Source: a bacterium (GTDB taxonomy: Bacteria > Cyanobacteriota > Vampirovibrionia > Gastranaerophilales > Gastranaerophilaceae). Taken from it: a stretch of DNA of 64,000 bases. Of this stretch, positions 8,399 to 17,850 are shown one piece after another. A program made the position numbers and the translations under genes. Location of the stretch: NCBI GenBank assembly GCA_017941035.1, contig JAGAXG010000045.1, forward strand, positions 62,001 through 126,000. The letters run 5' to 3'. A model generated the notes under the pieces. That model did not search any database, was not told where the DNA came from, and saw only the letters and a list, made by a program, of their open reading frames with translations. Positions within the stretch are counted from its first letter, which is position 1. Every line of letters begins with the position of its first letter.

Positions 8399-9496
8399 TT
8401 ATTTAACCTCTTGATGAGCTTCTTCAAATTCTTTCAATAACGGTTCAAATTTTCTAAATTTAGCAAATATTTCCTGCGCATCCTTCATTGTTTTTAATTG
8501 TTTGATAAAATCTTTTCTTGGTACAGCAGGAATACCTACGATAATAGATTTTTCAGGGAATGATTTTGTGACACCAGCTTTTGCTGTAATAATTGTATCC
8601 GCACCAATTTCAATATGATCTGCCAATCCTGCTTGACCTGCAATTACTACTCTGTCTCCAATTACACAACTTCCTGCGATACCAACTTGTGAGACAATCA
8701 AACAACCTTTTCCAATACGACAATTATGACCAATCATAACTAAATCATCAATTTTTGTATTATCACCTACAACGGTGTTTTCAATTGTTCCACGGTCAAT
8801 AGTTGTATTTGCACCAATTTCAACATTATTACCAATAATTACCGAACCAATAGAAGGAATTTTAAAAATAACCTGATTTGAATTATCTTGTTTAATTTTT
8901 CCATCTTGACGAGCATTTTCAATATTGTTAGGATTTTCTGTTACAAAACTGAAACCGTCAGCTCCCAAAGAAACCCCATGATTTAAAATAACATCATTTC
9001 CGATTTGTACTCTATCCCCAATATTTACACCTGGGTGAAAGAAACAATTTGTTCCGATTTTTACACCACTGCCTATATAAGAATTTGCTATTATTTTTGT
9101 ATTATCGCCAATAACAGCTTCAGCACCGATAACTACATTTGGTCCTATACATACATTAGCACCAAGTTTTGCACTCGGATCAACAACCGCAGTAGGATGA
9201 ATGTCTTTATTTACCACAGGAGGAACATAGAAAAGATTTAAAAGTTTCATCATTGCAAGTCTTGGTCTTTCTACTTCAATAGTTGTTAATCCTTCAATTT
9301 GAACCCCTAAAGGAACAAGAGCTGCTTTAGCTTTAGATTTTGAAAGATTAGCTATTTCATCTTCTCCCAGCGCAAGAGCAAGAGTATATTCATCGCTCAA
9401 TAACGGGGGAGCGAGGTGTGTTATTTCGGGACTTTCAAATTTTGAAAGCATTCCGCCTACAATTTGTGTGATTTCATCTACTGTAAATGATCTCAT
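8399..9496 (-). CDS. lpxD: UDP-3-O-(3-hydroxyacyl)glucosamine N-acyltransferase LpxD
   Basis: Adds the second hydroxyacyl chain to UDP-3-O-acyl-glucosamine in lipid A synthesis. The N-terminal uridine-binding domain (~1-95) is followed by a long left-handed beta-helix of hexapeptide repeats (ANVCIGPNVVIGAEAVIGDN onward, ~105-310) carrying the catalytic His in NHGVSLGADGFSF, and a helical C-terminal tail. At 365 residues it is in the normal-to-long range. AAGGAGAATAACT precedes the ATG. Co-directional with the adenylyltransferase 2 bp upstream and lpxC directly downstream. Confidence 0.96.
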   Translation of the reverse strand: MRSFTVDEITQIVGGMLSKFESPEITHLAPPLLSDEYTLALALGEDEIANLSKSKAKAALVPLGVQIEGLTTIEVERPRLAMMKLLNLFYVPPVVNKDIHPTAVVDPSAKLGANVCIGPNVVIGAEAVIGDNTKIIANSYIGSGVKIGTNCFFHPGVNIGDRVQIGNDVILNHGVSLGADGFSFVTENPNNIENARQDGKIKQDNSNQVIFKIPSIGSVIIGNNVEIGANTTIDRGTIENTVVGDNTKIDDLVMIGHNCRIGKGCLIVSQVGIAGSCVIGDRVVIAGQAGLADHIEIGADTIITAKAGVTKSFPEKSIIVGIPAVPRKDFIKQLKTMKDAQEIFAKFRKFEPLLKEFEEAHQEVK

Positions 9497-9498
9497 AG

Positions 9499-9975
9499 TT
9501 ATTCTCCTTTATTTGCCATTTTGTTTATTATTCCTGTTGTTGATTTCCCTGCGACAAAATCTATAAATTCAACTCGAATATTATTTTTACGCATAATATC
9601 AGCTTCCGGTAAAGTTTCCATAGTATAATCTGCGCCTTTTGTATAAATATCCGGTTTAATTTCATCTAATAAATTTCGAGGAGAATCCTCGTCAAACATT
9701 ACTACATAATCAACACAAGACAACGCACATAAAATTTCAGCCCTGTCATTTTCATTATTAATAGGACGATTAGGACCTTTTATAGATTTTACGGACACGT
9801 CGGAATTTAAAAGAACAATACTATAATTTGCAAAAGATTTCGTTTTTTGCAAATATCTTACATGCCCGACATGCAAAATATCAAAGCAACCGTTTGTAGC
9901 AACAACCGTTTTCCCGCTTTGATGAAGCTTATCAACAAATTCAGCTATATTTTCTCTTTTAAGCAACTGACCCAT
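9499..9975 (-). CDS. rfaE2: D-glycero-beta-D-manno-heptose 1-phosphate adenylyltransferase-type enzyme (RfaE2/HldE C-domain)
   Basis: 158-residue stand-alone cytidylyltransferase-fold enzyme. TNGCFDILHVGHVRYLQK contains the HxGH nucleotide-binding motif and KSTTGIINK the C-terminal ISSTxxI-like motif. It transfers AMP to heptose-1-phosphate in making ADP-heptose, the LPS core precursor, and the lipid A neighbours support that. No kinase half (HldE-N / RfaE1) is in the window. AGGGG and AGGGAT lie before the ATG. The upstream gene asd is 42 bp away on the same strand. Confidence 0.88.
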   Translation of the reverse strand: MGQLLKRENIAEFVDKLHQSGKTVVATNGCFDILHVGHVRYLQKTKSFANYSIVLLNSDVSVKSIKGPNRPINNENDRAEILCALSCVDYVVMFDEDSPRNLLDEIKPDIYTKGADYTMETLPEADIMRKNNIRVEFIDFVAGKSTTGIINKMANKGE

Positions 9976-10017
9976 AAAATATCCCTAAGCCCCTTAATTA
10001 TATCTGAAATAAATAAA

Positions 10018-11034
10018 TTAGTAAAGTTGCATTTCAATAACTTTTTTACAAATTCTTACAGTATTCAACGCCGCACCTATTCTTAAATTATCTGCAACAC
10101 ACCACAACGAAACACCGTTTTCAAATGCAATATTCTTTCTTATACGCCCTACGAAAACAGGATCTACTCCGGAAGAATCTCTTGTCGTAGGATATTTAAA
10201 ATTGTCAATATCATCAATTACTTTAACACCAAATGAACTTTCTAAAATTTTTCTTACGACATCAACAGAGATATTTTTATTAAACTCTATATCCACTGCT
10301 TCAGAATGACTATTATATACAGGAACACGAGCTGCGGTACAAGAAATAGGCAAATCTTTAGAAAGATGAAGAATTTTTTTAGTTTCATTTACAACTTTCA
10401 TTTCTTCTTTTGTATATCCATTTTCACAGAATACATCAATCTGAGGAATAACATTAAATGCAATAGGCTTTTTAAATGCTTGAGGATTAAAATTTTCTCC
10501 GTTAAGATAAGCATTTGTATTATCTGTCAGTTCATTTATAGCTTTCAAGCCAGCACCTGAAACAGCTTGATATGTAGAGACAATGAGTCTTTTTATATCA
10601 AATTTGTCATGTAAAGGTTTTAACACAAGCATCAATTGAGAAGTAGAACAATTTGGATTTGCAATTATACCTTTATGCTTTTTTAAATCTTCATCATTTA
10701 CTCCTGCAATAACAAGAGGAACATCTTCTTCCATACGAAAAGCAGAAGAATTATCTATCAATACACCGCCACGTTTAACAATTTCAGAGGCAAAATGTTT
10801 GGAAGTTGAAGCCCCGGCAGAAGCAAGAACAATATTTATTCCATCAAAACTTTCAGGTTTTGCTTCTTCAACAATATATTCCTTCCCTTGAAAATTTATT
10901 TTTGAGCCCGCACTTTTTGCACTGGATAAAAATTTTATTGAACTAAATTCAATTTTTAATTCATCAACTATTTTAGTAATTTCTCTGCCTACAACACCGG
11001 TAGCTCCAAGAATTGCTATATTAGGTTTATTCAT
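10018..11034 (-). CDS. asd: Aspartate-semialdehyde dehydrogenase
   Basis: Reduces aspartyl phosphate to aspartate semialdehyde, leading to lysine/diaminopimelate, threonine and methionine. NAD(P)-binding GATGVVGREITKI at the N-terminus, catalytic Cys in IIANPNCSTSQLMLVLKPL, the substrate-binding 'STYQAVSGAGLKAINELTDN' and the conserved His in 'PVYNSHSEAVDIEF' (RVPVxxxHSEA) are all present. 338 residues is normal. AAAGGGGGA precedes the ATG. It sits between glgA and the lipid A genes on the same strand and probably shares their transcript. Confidence 0.96.
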   Translation of the reverse strand: MNKPNIAILGATGVVGREITKIVDELKIEFSSIKFLSSAKSAGSKINFQGKEYIVEEAKPESFDGINIVLASAGASTSKHFASEIVKRGGVLIDNSSAFRMEEDVPLVIAGVNDEDLKKHKGIIANPNCSTSQLMLVLKPLHDKFDIKRLIVSTYQAVSGAGLKAINELTDNTNAYLNGENFNPQAFKKPIAFNVIPQIDVFCENGYTKEEMKVVNETKKILHLSKDLPISCTAARVPVYNSHSEAVDIEFNKNISVDVVRKILESSFGVKVIDDIDNFKYPTTRDSSGVDPVFVGRIRKNIAFENGVSLWCVADNLRIGAALNTVRICKKVIEMQLY

Positions 11035-11055
11035 AAATCCCCCTTTTTTATTTTA

Positions 11056-12504
11056 CTATTTTTTCACGCTTATTTGTCTATACATATTTAAATATTCTTG
11101 TGAACTTCTTTTCCAAGAAAAATCGGCTTCCATTGCAGATTTACGCATAGCATCAAATACATATTTATCTTTATATACCCATAATGCACATTTTATCGCA
11201 TTAAGCATATCCCATCCGTTATACTGCCAAAATTTAAATCCGTTTGAATTATCTAACGGATATCCTGTAACAGTATCCTCTAAACCACCAGTTGCTCTTA
11301 CAATAGGTAATGATCCATAACGCATAGCTATTAATTGACTCAACCCGCAAGGCTCAAATTTTGAAGGCATTAAGAAAAAGTCACTTCCTGCATATATTAA
11401 ATTAGCGAGTTTTGCATCATATCCGACATAAGTTCTTATATTTTTCGTATTATTAGAAAGCCAAATAAAAAGATTTTCATAAGCATTATCACCGCTTCCT
11501 AAAAATACGAAATCCGCATCAAGATTTTGAAGTTCATACTGCATATCACGAATTAAATCAATACCTTTTTGTCCGACAAGACGAGATATTAAAGCAATAA
11601 GAGGTCTTTGCGGATCATATTTAAGTCCGAAATATTCACAAACGGCTTTTTTATTTTCTTCTTTTCGCTCACGAGTTTTAACATCATAATTTACTTTTAA
11701 TCCTTTATCTGTTTTTGGATTAAATATCGAATAATCAATACCATTTAAAATTCCTATCAATTTATTTTTAATACCGCGCAAAGTATAATCCATACCTTCA
11801 CCATACTCGCCTCCCAAAATTTCCATTGAATAAGTCGGAGAGACAGCAACAACTCTATCAGAATAATTAATAGCACCTTTCATCCAGTTTACTCTACCAT
11901 AATGCTCACAACCCCATTGGTTATAAACAATATCTTTGCGCATATTTGCAAAATCAATAACATCTTCAAACCAAACCCCTTGATAAGCAAGATTATGAAT
12001 TTCAAAAACACATTTTGTACTTTTCCAAAATTCGTCAAATTTGTAATTTGAATGCAAATAAAGAGGTATCATAGCAGTATGCCAGTCATTTGCGTGAATA
12101 ATATCAGGTTTAAAATTCAACGCTTTTGCATATTCCATAACAGCAAGAGAAAATGAAATATATCTTTCATGTTCATAACGAGGATCTAAATATTTTGGAT
12201 ATACTTCTTTAAAAGGAGTAAAATACCAATCATTTTTTACGAAAAATACATTTATATTTGTATCAGGAAGTTTCGTTGTATAAAGATTAAATTTTTGAGG
12301 CTGAGAACCAAATGTAATCCACATTTCAGAATCTGGGAGTTCTTTTATTCCATATTTTTCTTTATCAATTGAACCATGAAGCGGAGTAAAAATGGCTATT
12401 TCTGAATATTTTTCAAGTTCTTTTGGCAAGCTACCTACAACATCTGCGAGTCCGCCGGCTTTAGAAAAAGGTGCAACTTCTGCTGACGCAAATAAAATCT
12501 TCAT
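11056..12504 (-). CDS. glgA: Glycogen (starch) synthase, ADP-glucose type
   Basis: GT5 glycosyltransferase that elongates alpha-1,4-glucan from ADP-glucose. The N-terminal 'MKILFASAEVAPFSKAGGLA' holds the KxGGL ADP-glucose-binding motif; ANDWHTAMIPLYL and the C-terminal 'MPSKFEPCGLSQLIAMRYGS' with catalytic Glu follow, then STGG-like RATGGLEDTV. I start at the ATG at 12504 (GAGAGGG just upstream) rather than 12528, giving 482 residues, which matches the family's N-terminus. The GH57 branching enzyme at 28522 would act in the same pathway. Confidence 0.96.
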   Translation of the reverse strand: MKILFASAEVAPFSKAGGLADVVGSLPKELEKYSEIAIFTPLHGSIDKEKYGIKELPDSEMWITFGSQPQKFNLYTTKLPDTNINVFFVKNDWYFTPFKEVYPKYLDPRYEHERYISFSLAVMEYAKALNFKPDIIHANDWHTAMIPLYLHSNYKFDEFWKSTKCVFEIHNLAYQGVWFEDVIDFANMRKDIVYNQWGCEHYGRVNWMKGAINYSDRVVAVSPTYSMEILGGEYGEGMDYTLRGIKNKLIGILNGIDYSIFNPKTDKGLKVNYDVKTRERKEENKKAVCEYFGLKYDPQRPLIALISRLVGQKGIDLIRDMQYELQNLDADFVFLGSGDNAYENLFIWLSNNTKNIRTYVGYDAKLANLIYAGSDFFLMPSKFEPCGLSQLIAMRYGSLPIVRATGGLEDTVTGYPLDNSNGFKFWQYNGWDMLNAIKCALWVYKDKYVFDAMRKSAMEADFSWKRSSQEYLNMYRQISVKK

Positions 12505-12567
12505 TTTCCCTCTCTTTCTGATACACAATCAAAAAAGTTATACTCTAAATTATTTTGATTTCACTTA

Positions 12568-15500
12568 CTAATCTTCCTTCATAAATTCGTTCATGTCAAT
12601 ATTCAAATCAAAATTCAAACCATATTTTTGAGCAATATATTTCGCTTGATTTAAACAAATTTCAGCCTTTTCAGACGATTCTGTTACAGATAACAATTTA
12701 TACATATTAATTTTCATTAAAAATATCAAATAATCACTAACACCGCCAAGTTTTTCCATTTGTATGACAGAATTATTTAAAATTCCATATGCAATTTCAA
12801 ATTTTCTTTGCTTAATATTTAATACACTCATAAAATATCTGGTGATAAACGCAATTATATTTATCCCTTTGTCTTTTGCTGTTTTGTCAATGGGATGAAG
12901 TATATTAGAAGCTTTATTAAAATTACCAAAATTCATATATGAATATGCAATTAATAAGTCAGAAAATAATTCAAAAGAATACAAACTAGAATCTTTTGCT
13001 ATTATTTTTGATTTATAAATTTCTTTTGCAAAAGCTTCTGGATTATCTTTAAATGTAACAAAAGCATTTATAATATTGTATAATATATTTGAAAATACAT
13101 TTTCACCTTTTACAACAGAATCCAGTACTACATTTTCTCCTTTTAAAAGATTTTGCAATTGTATAAATATTTCATATTCTTTAGGTATAAAATCAAATAA
13201 TTTATTTATAATTTCCAAAAATTCACAGACATTTTCTCTTAAAGTAACAACATCCGAAATTGCAATATATGCACTAGCTTCTATCAATAAAGATATAAAC
13301 TCCTCTTTTGTAATTTCATTAAATTTTATAGAATTTATTTTTGAATTGTCTAAAACATTTAAAATATTATAACCAACGTCAATACAATCTTTAAATGCAC
13401 CTATATTAAATAATATTTTAACATGAGAGATTGACAATAGTAAAAAATTCATATCAAAAGCTTTATTAACAGGATCTATTGAACTGTTTGGCAAAGAAGA
13501 AAGAGCTTTATGATTCAACTCAAGAGCGTACATATAATAACCATGAGTTAAAGCACCCTGAATCATTTTAGAACATAAATCAACAAAATTACTGTTATTT
13601 TTTGTATTTTTTAAATCCTCAAGTGTTCTATCAGCAATCTCTCTCGTTTGTTCAGGATCATATTCAAACATATTGTTTGATATATTTGTATATATTGAAG
13701 ATTTGTATAATTCTAAATCTTTTGAAGTCCAATCCGAAGAATAATTATCCAGACTACTTAATAATTTCCCTGAACAATTCAGATATGATGCAAAATCACC
13801 TAAAGAAAGATTCAAATTAGCTAAACTTTCCCACTCTTGAATTACTTTTTGATGATTATCTAATTTTTCATATATAAAGGCTTTTTCAACAGCAGGAATA
13901 TTTTCAAGAAATGCTCTATTTAAAATATTTTGTGCAATATATTTTATCCCGTTATCATCATAAATCGATAATATATTTTCTTTTAAAAGATTATAATTCG
14001 GGAAATAAATACAATCGTTATAAAAATACAAATATCCTTTTTCTGCCAGTCTATCTGCAATATCTTTCCAATTTTCAAATCCAAGAATTTTAGCTGAGTT
14101 AAAATCAACTCTTTGTCCCAGAATTAAACACATAGTGAGAAAAATTAATGATTCTTGATCATTTTTCATAATATTTAAACGCCGTTTAATAAGGCTATTT
14201 AAATCAGAAGGTATTACAATCGTTTTTGGATTTACCATCACAATTGAATTCTCTGAATACTTATAAACTCCGGACTCTACGAGATATTGCAACGAATAAT
14301 CCAAAAATAATGTACTTCCTGCGCAATATTTAATTATTCTTTTAAAATAAAAATCTTCTATAATATTTTTATAATAAACTTCATTTTCAGCGACAATACT
14401 TTCTATAGGAGAAGGGACAATAGAAATTTCGGTATAATAAGGTCTTGATAATAAGAAATGGCAAGTTTTGTGCAATGAAAATTCATTATCATAAGAAATC
14501 ATATAACTTATTTTTAATTCATCAAAATGTTCAAATAATAGACTTAAAACAAATTTTGAAGCAGAATCAATTTTTTCATAATTTTCAATATAAATCAATG
14601 TATCGGGAATAGATTGAAACAAAGACAAAAATACTTCAAAAAATTTGTTTCTGGTTTCTTCTATATTTTCCATTTCACGCTGCTTTAAGGAAATTAAATC
14701 AACAATCAAACTTCCGTTTTCTAAATCTGAAAATAATTCGAAATCATTAGTATTGACAAGTTTTTGAGCTGACGCATAATCAAAAATAGTAGAAATAAAT
14801 TCTCTAAAAAAAGCATAAGGAGAATATTTCATATTATCATAACAAGTAATTGGAATAATATTTTGGTATAAACCAATTTCATCAACCGCAGAAATAAGCT
14901 TTAGTGTATACGGCTGATACATTTTTGGAGCTTTAATCGCGATAATTCCGTTCGGAACAGTTTTTAATACCTCAACAACATTATCCAAAACCTTTAAATT
15001 TTCAGTTGTATAAAAGGCACAGTTTATTTCGTCGAAATTTATTAAATCAATATTATATAGATATTCTCCTTCTACAGAATTCATCTCTGAAATAGTGTTC
15101 GAATTAACTTTATCTTGCAAAGAGAGGGCTTCCTGCACAAAATTCGGAAGTTCTGAAACATCTTCTTGTTCTTTTTGCAATTCATTTTCAAAATTTTCAA
15201 GGTTAATTTTATCTTTGATATTTATTTCAAAAAATCTTCTCATACTGCCATTAACAAGAACTGTATCCAAAGATTCAAGTTTATAATTGTTATTATACAA
15301 TTCGTAAAAATCTTCATCTGTAATAATTTGACATGAATCTAATATTTTTTCTGATTTATCATTTGATCTGTTTATCATATTAGCTTCGAAACCGGTATTT
15401 ATATCATACGGATTCTGATCAGCATTGCGTTTCATTAGGGTAAAATTTGTTTTTAAAGTTATATTTTTTTTGTTTAATAATTTTAAATTTAACTTTGTAA

Positions 15501-15999
15501 TCATATTCACGAGATCAATTACTGCAGTAATAGCTGAGTTTGCAGAAGAATTGAAAGTATAGACTTTATTAAATCTGATTAAATAAGTTCCGTCTTTAAG
15601 TATTTGTCTTCTCAATCCAAGAGTTTTTACATAACCGTTGATTAAATTATCTAAATTTGTTTGAAATTTAGTAAAAGCCTGATTTGAACCGAGAGCAGTT
15701 TTTATTATATCCTTATTAGGAAATTCTATTTTTACGACAGCAAAAGTTTCAGCATTGGATTCTGCCTGCAGTGCACTTAACTCAGTAGAATACCCGCATT
15801 TTACGCATTTACCGTTTTTCATCATATTAATTTTTCCGCAATTTGCGCATTTTGTTACCAAAATTTCTCCGCATTTTTTGCAGATATTCTTATTATTAAC
15901 TGTTTTACAAACAGGACAAATTATTTTCAGTACTTTTTTGCAATTTGGGCAGACCAAAGCGCTTTTATCTATTTCTGCACCGCATTTAGGACATTCCAT
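12568..15999 (-). CDS. Large zinc-ribbon / cyclase-like / degenerate ATPase / TPR protein, 1143 aa
   Basis: Residues 1-72 hold four zinc-knuckle pairs (CPKC, CPNC, CPVC, CKKC, CANC, CVKC). Residues ~85-200 (FAVVKIEFPNKDII... DGTYLIRFNKVYTFNSSANSA) have the length and pattern of a nucleotidyl-cyclase-like fold without obvious metal Asp residues. The central region ~300-700 resembles the STAND/AAA_16 ATPase of similar multidomain proteins, but the Walker A position reads GIIAIKAPKMYQPYTLKL with no GKT/GKS; a Walker-B-like TLIYIENYEKID remains. The C-terminal ~400 residues are TPR-like helices. Family assignment is inference from architecture; a signalling scaffold that has lost catalysis is possible. 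Its promoter appears leaderless. Confidence 0.6.
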   Translation of the reverse strand: MECPKCGAEIDKSALVCPNCKKVLKIICPVCKTVNNKNICKKCGEILVTKCANCGKINMMKNGKCVKCGYSTELSALQAESNAETFAVVKIEFPNKDIIKTALGSNQAFTKFQTNLDNLINGYVKTLGLRRQILKDGTYLIRFNKVYTFNSSANSAITAVIDLVNMITKLNLKLLNKKNITLKTNFTLMKRNADQNPYDINTGFEANMINRSNDKSEKILDSCQIITDEDFYELYNNNYKLESLDTVLVNGSMRRFFEINIKDKINLENFENELQKEQEDVSELPNFVQEALSLQDKVNSNTISEMNSVEGEYLYNIDLINFDEINCAFYTTENLKVLDNVVEVLKTVPNGIIAIKAPKMYQPYTLKLISAVDEIGLYQNIIPITCYDNMKYSPYAFFREFISTIFDYASAQKLVNTNDFELFSDLENGSLIVDLISLKQREMENIEETRNKFFEVFLSLFQSIPDTLIYIENYEKIDSASKFVLSLLFEHFDELKISYMISYDNEFSLHKTCHFLLSRPYYTEISIVPSPIESIVAENEVYYKNIIEDFYFKRIIKYCAGSTLFLDYSLQYLVESGVYKYSENSIVMVNPKTIVIPSDLNSLIKRRLNIMKNDQESLIFLTMCLILGQRVDFNSAKILGFENWKDIADRLAEKGYLYFYNDCIYFPNYNLLKENILSIYDDNGIKYIAQNILNRAFLENIPAVEKAFIYEKLDNHQKVIQEWESLANLNLSLGDFASYLNCSGKLLSSLDNYSSDWTSKDLELYKSSIYTNISNNMFEYDPEQTREIADRTLEDLKNTKNNSNFVDLCSKMIQGALTHGYYMYALELNHKALSSLPNSSIDPVNKAFDMNFLLLSISHVKILFNIGAFKDCIDVGYNILNVLDNSKINSIKFNEITKEEFISLLIEASAYIAISDVVTLRENVCEFLEIINKLFDFIPKEYEIFIQLQNLLKGENVVLDSVVKGENVFSNILYNIINAFVTFKDNPEAFAKEIYKSKIIAKDSSLYSFELFSDLLIAYSYMNFGNFNKASNILHPIDKTAKDKGINIIAFITRYFMSVLNIKQRKFEIAYGILNNSVIQMEKLGGVSDYLIFLMKINMYKLLSVTESSEKAEICLNQAKYIAQKYGLNFDLNIDMNEFMKED

Positions 16000-16088
16000 A
16001 TTTGAATTATAACATATTATTTTTCAAATATAACTAATATAAATGTATGATTTGCCTTATAAAAAGTTATTGTGCTAAAATAAATTTG
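16000..16088. promoter_or_regulatory. Divergent promoter pair with leaderless layout (large scaffold gene and ruvB)
   Basis: Minus strand: TGTTATAAT, a perfect extended -10, then six bases (TCAAAT) to the ATG at 15999. Plus strand: TGCTAAAAT at 16073-16081, then seven bases to the ATG at 16089, with TTGCCT 18 bp upstream as a possible -35. Neither gene has a Shine-Dalgarno. Both messages would start at or within a base of the start codon. Confidence 0.55.
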
Positions 16089-17159
16089 ATGAGTATAATA
16101 TCTGACGATAATAATTTTCAAAAAATCGAATCGGGCAAAAAAAATCCGATAATTAAACCTGATTTTGAAGAAGGGGACAAAACGTTTGAAAACAACATTC
16201 GTCCAAAGAATTTTGATACATACATTGGGCAATCTGCACTAAAAAGCACCTTAAAAATAACTATTGAAGCTGCAAAAAAGAGAGCGAAAATATTAGATCA
16301 TCTATTATTTTACGGACCGCCGGGGCTTGGGAAAACAACCCTAGCCGGAGTAATTGCCAATGAAATGAATGTATCTATAAAAATAACTTCTGCACCGGCG
16401 CTTGAACGTCCGCGAGATATTATTGGAATTTTGATGTCATTAGAAGAAGGACAGATACTTTTCATTGATGAAATTCACAGGCTGAATAAAGTTGCAGAAG
16501 AAATTCTATACCCTGCAATGGAAGATTTTTATCTTGATATGACAACAGGTAAAAGTCAAACCGTAAAAACTTTACGCATACCATTGCCTAAATTTACACT
16601 TATCGGTGCAACAACAAAAGCCGGAGAACTTTCAGGTCCTTTGCGTGACAGATTTGGAATTATTCACAGACTGCAATTTTATACGGAAGAAGAATTGTCC
16701 CAAGTTATTAAACGAACGGCAAATATATTGGAAATAGAAATTGATAATGAAGGTGCATGCGCAATAGCCAAACGTTCTCGCGGAACACCGCGTATTGCAA
16801 ACAGGCTTGTTAAAAGAGTCAGTGACTATGCAATAGTAAAATATGACGGAAGAATTACAAAAGATGTTGCAGATAAATCACTGGATATTCTTGAAATTGA
16901 TGAATTCGGGCTTGATACAACAGACAGGAATCTTTTAAAATTAATTATTGAAAAATATGATGGCGGACCTGTAGGTATAGAAACTATTGCGGCAGCAATC
17001 GGAGAAGATTCAAGGACGATAGAAGATGTATGCGAGCCATATTTATTACAATGCGGATTACTTCAAAGAACTCCGCGCGGGAGAAAAGTCTCTCCCCAAA
17101 CATACAAACATCTTGGTTATAATGTTAAAAATTTAACTGAGCAAAAAAGTTTATTTTAA
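16089..17159 (+). CDS. ruvB: Holliday junction branch-migration helicase RuvB
   Basis: AAA+ motor that drives RuvA-bound Holliday junctions. Walker A in [20 protein letters not shown], Walker B in [11 protein letters not shown], sensor '[20 protein letters not shown]' with the arginine finger, and the C-terminal winged helix ([20 protein letters not shown]) are present. I use the ATG at 16089 (356 aa) rather than the frame start at 16047, because RuvB N-termini are short before [12 protein letters not shown] and a -10 box lies 7 nt upstream. ruvA and ruvC are not in the window. The flavodoxin gene follows 12 bp later. Confidence 0.97.
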   Translation: MSIISDDNNFQKIESGKKNPIIKPDFEEGDKTFENNIRPKNFDTYIGQSALKSTLKITIEAAKKRAKILDHLLFYGPPGLGKTTLAGVIANEMNVSIKITSAPALERPRDIIGILMSLEEGQILFIDEIHRLNKVAEEILYPAMEDFYLDMTTGKSQTVKTLRIPLPKFTLIGATTKAGELSGPLRDRFGIIHRLQFYTEEELSQVIKRTANILEIEIDNEGACAIAKRSRGTPRIANRLVKRVSDYAIVKYDGRITKDVADKSLDILEIDEFGLDTTDRNLLKLIIEKYDGGPVGIETIAAAIGEDSRTIEDVCEPYLLQCGLLQRTPRGRKVSPQTYKHLGYNVKNLTEQKSLF

Positions 17160-17171
17160 AAGGAGAATTTT

Positions 17172-17792
17172 ATGAAAATAAAACACATCATTTTAATTAC
17201 AATAAGCACACTAATTTTATTAACCTGCTGTATTATCGGATACAACAAATATTTTGATTCTTCGATAAAAATAGGTGCTAACGGATTTGTGAATAAAAAG
17301 AATTTAATAGTTTATTATTCGACAGAAAATATGGACAAAATTGCACAAAATCTTCACTCAAAGATTGGCGGGGATATAATTAAACTTGAGCCTGTTGTCG
17401 CCTACCCTCAAGATAAAGAAAAATACATTGAAAGACTTAAAACCGAAAAAAGATCAAAAAAACCTATTTTAATAAAAAATATTCCAAATGTTGAAGATTA
17501 CGATTTAATATTTGTTGGTACTCCAATAGAATTATACACACTTTCTCCTATAATAAAATCATTTTTAAAAGAGCCTGAACTAAGCGGAAAAATAGTTCTT
17601 CCTTTTATTAGTTACGAATATTCAGGCGGTGCAAGAAATATTTTAGAATTTAAAAAAATACTAGGGAAAAACACTACAGTAAAAAATGGATTAATAATTC
17701 AAAAAGACGGCGGTAATTCTCTTAGCACAAGAATTACAATGTGGTTAAACAGTATAAAGTTCACAAGACGCGAACTGAAAAATATGAAATAA
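17172..17792 (+). CDS. Membrane-anchored flavodoxin-like protein
   Basis: 206 residues with an N-terminal hydrophobic segment (ILITISTLILLTCCIIGYN, ~6-25) that is either a membrane anchor or a lipoprotein-like signal (LLTCC). The rest has the flavodoxin fold: LIVYYSTENMDKIAQNL for the phosphate loop (atypical, lacking the full T/SxTGxT), DYDLIFVGTPIELYTLSPII, and LPFISYEYSGGARN. Such proteins bind FMN and shuttle electrons, here probably outside the cytoplasmic membrane. AAGGAG precedes the ATG, and it is likely co-transcribed with ruvB. A terminator follows. Confidence 0.8.
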   Translation: MKIKHIILITISTLILLTCCIIGYNKYFDSSIKIGANGFVNKKNLIVYYSTENMDKIAQNLHSKIGGDIIKLEPVVAYPQDKEKYIERLKTEKRSKKPILIKNIPNVEDYDLIFVGTPIELYTLSPIIKSFLKEPELSGKIVLPFISYEYSGGARNILEFKKILGKNTTVKNGLIIQKDGGNSLSTRITMWLNSIKFTRRELKNMK

Positions 17793-17808
17793 AAATTTTT
17801 GATTAAAT

Positions 17809-17845
17809 AAAATGGGTGTAATTACTTGCACCCATTTTATTTTTT
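17809..17845. terminator. Terminator between flavodoxin and the Cys-rich pilin gene
   Basis: Ten-base stem AAAATGGGTG / CACCCATTTT with a 10-base loop and a following ATTTTTT. It lies between two convergent genes and can serve the plus-strand flavodoxin gene; the flanking A-run gives a weaker tail on the minus strand. Confidence 0.8.
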
Positions 17846-17850
17846 ACTTA

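Noticed and set aside
13076-15286. Several 60-100-codon plus-strand frames inside the 1143-aa gene
   Set aside because: Shadow frames of a long coding region with no ribosome sites or protein-like composition.
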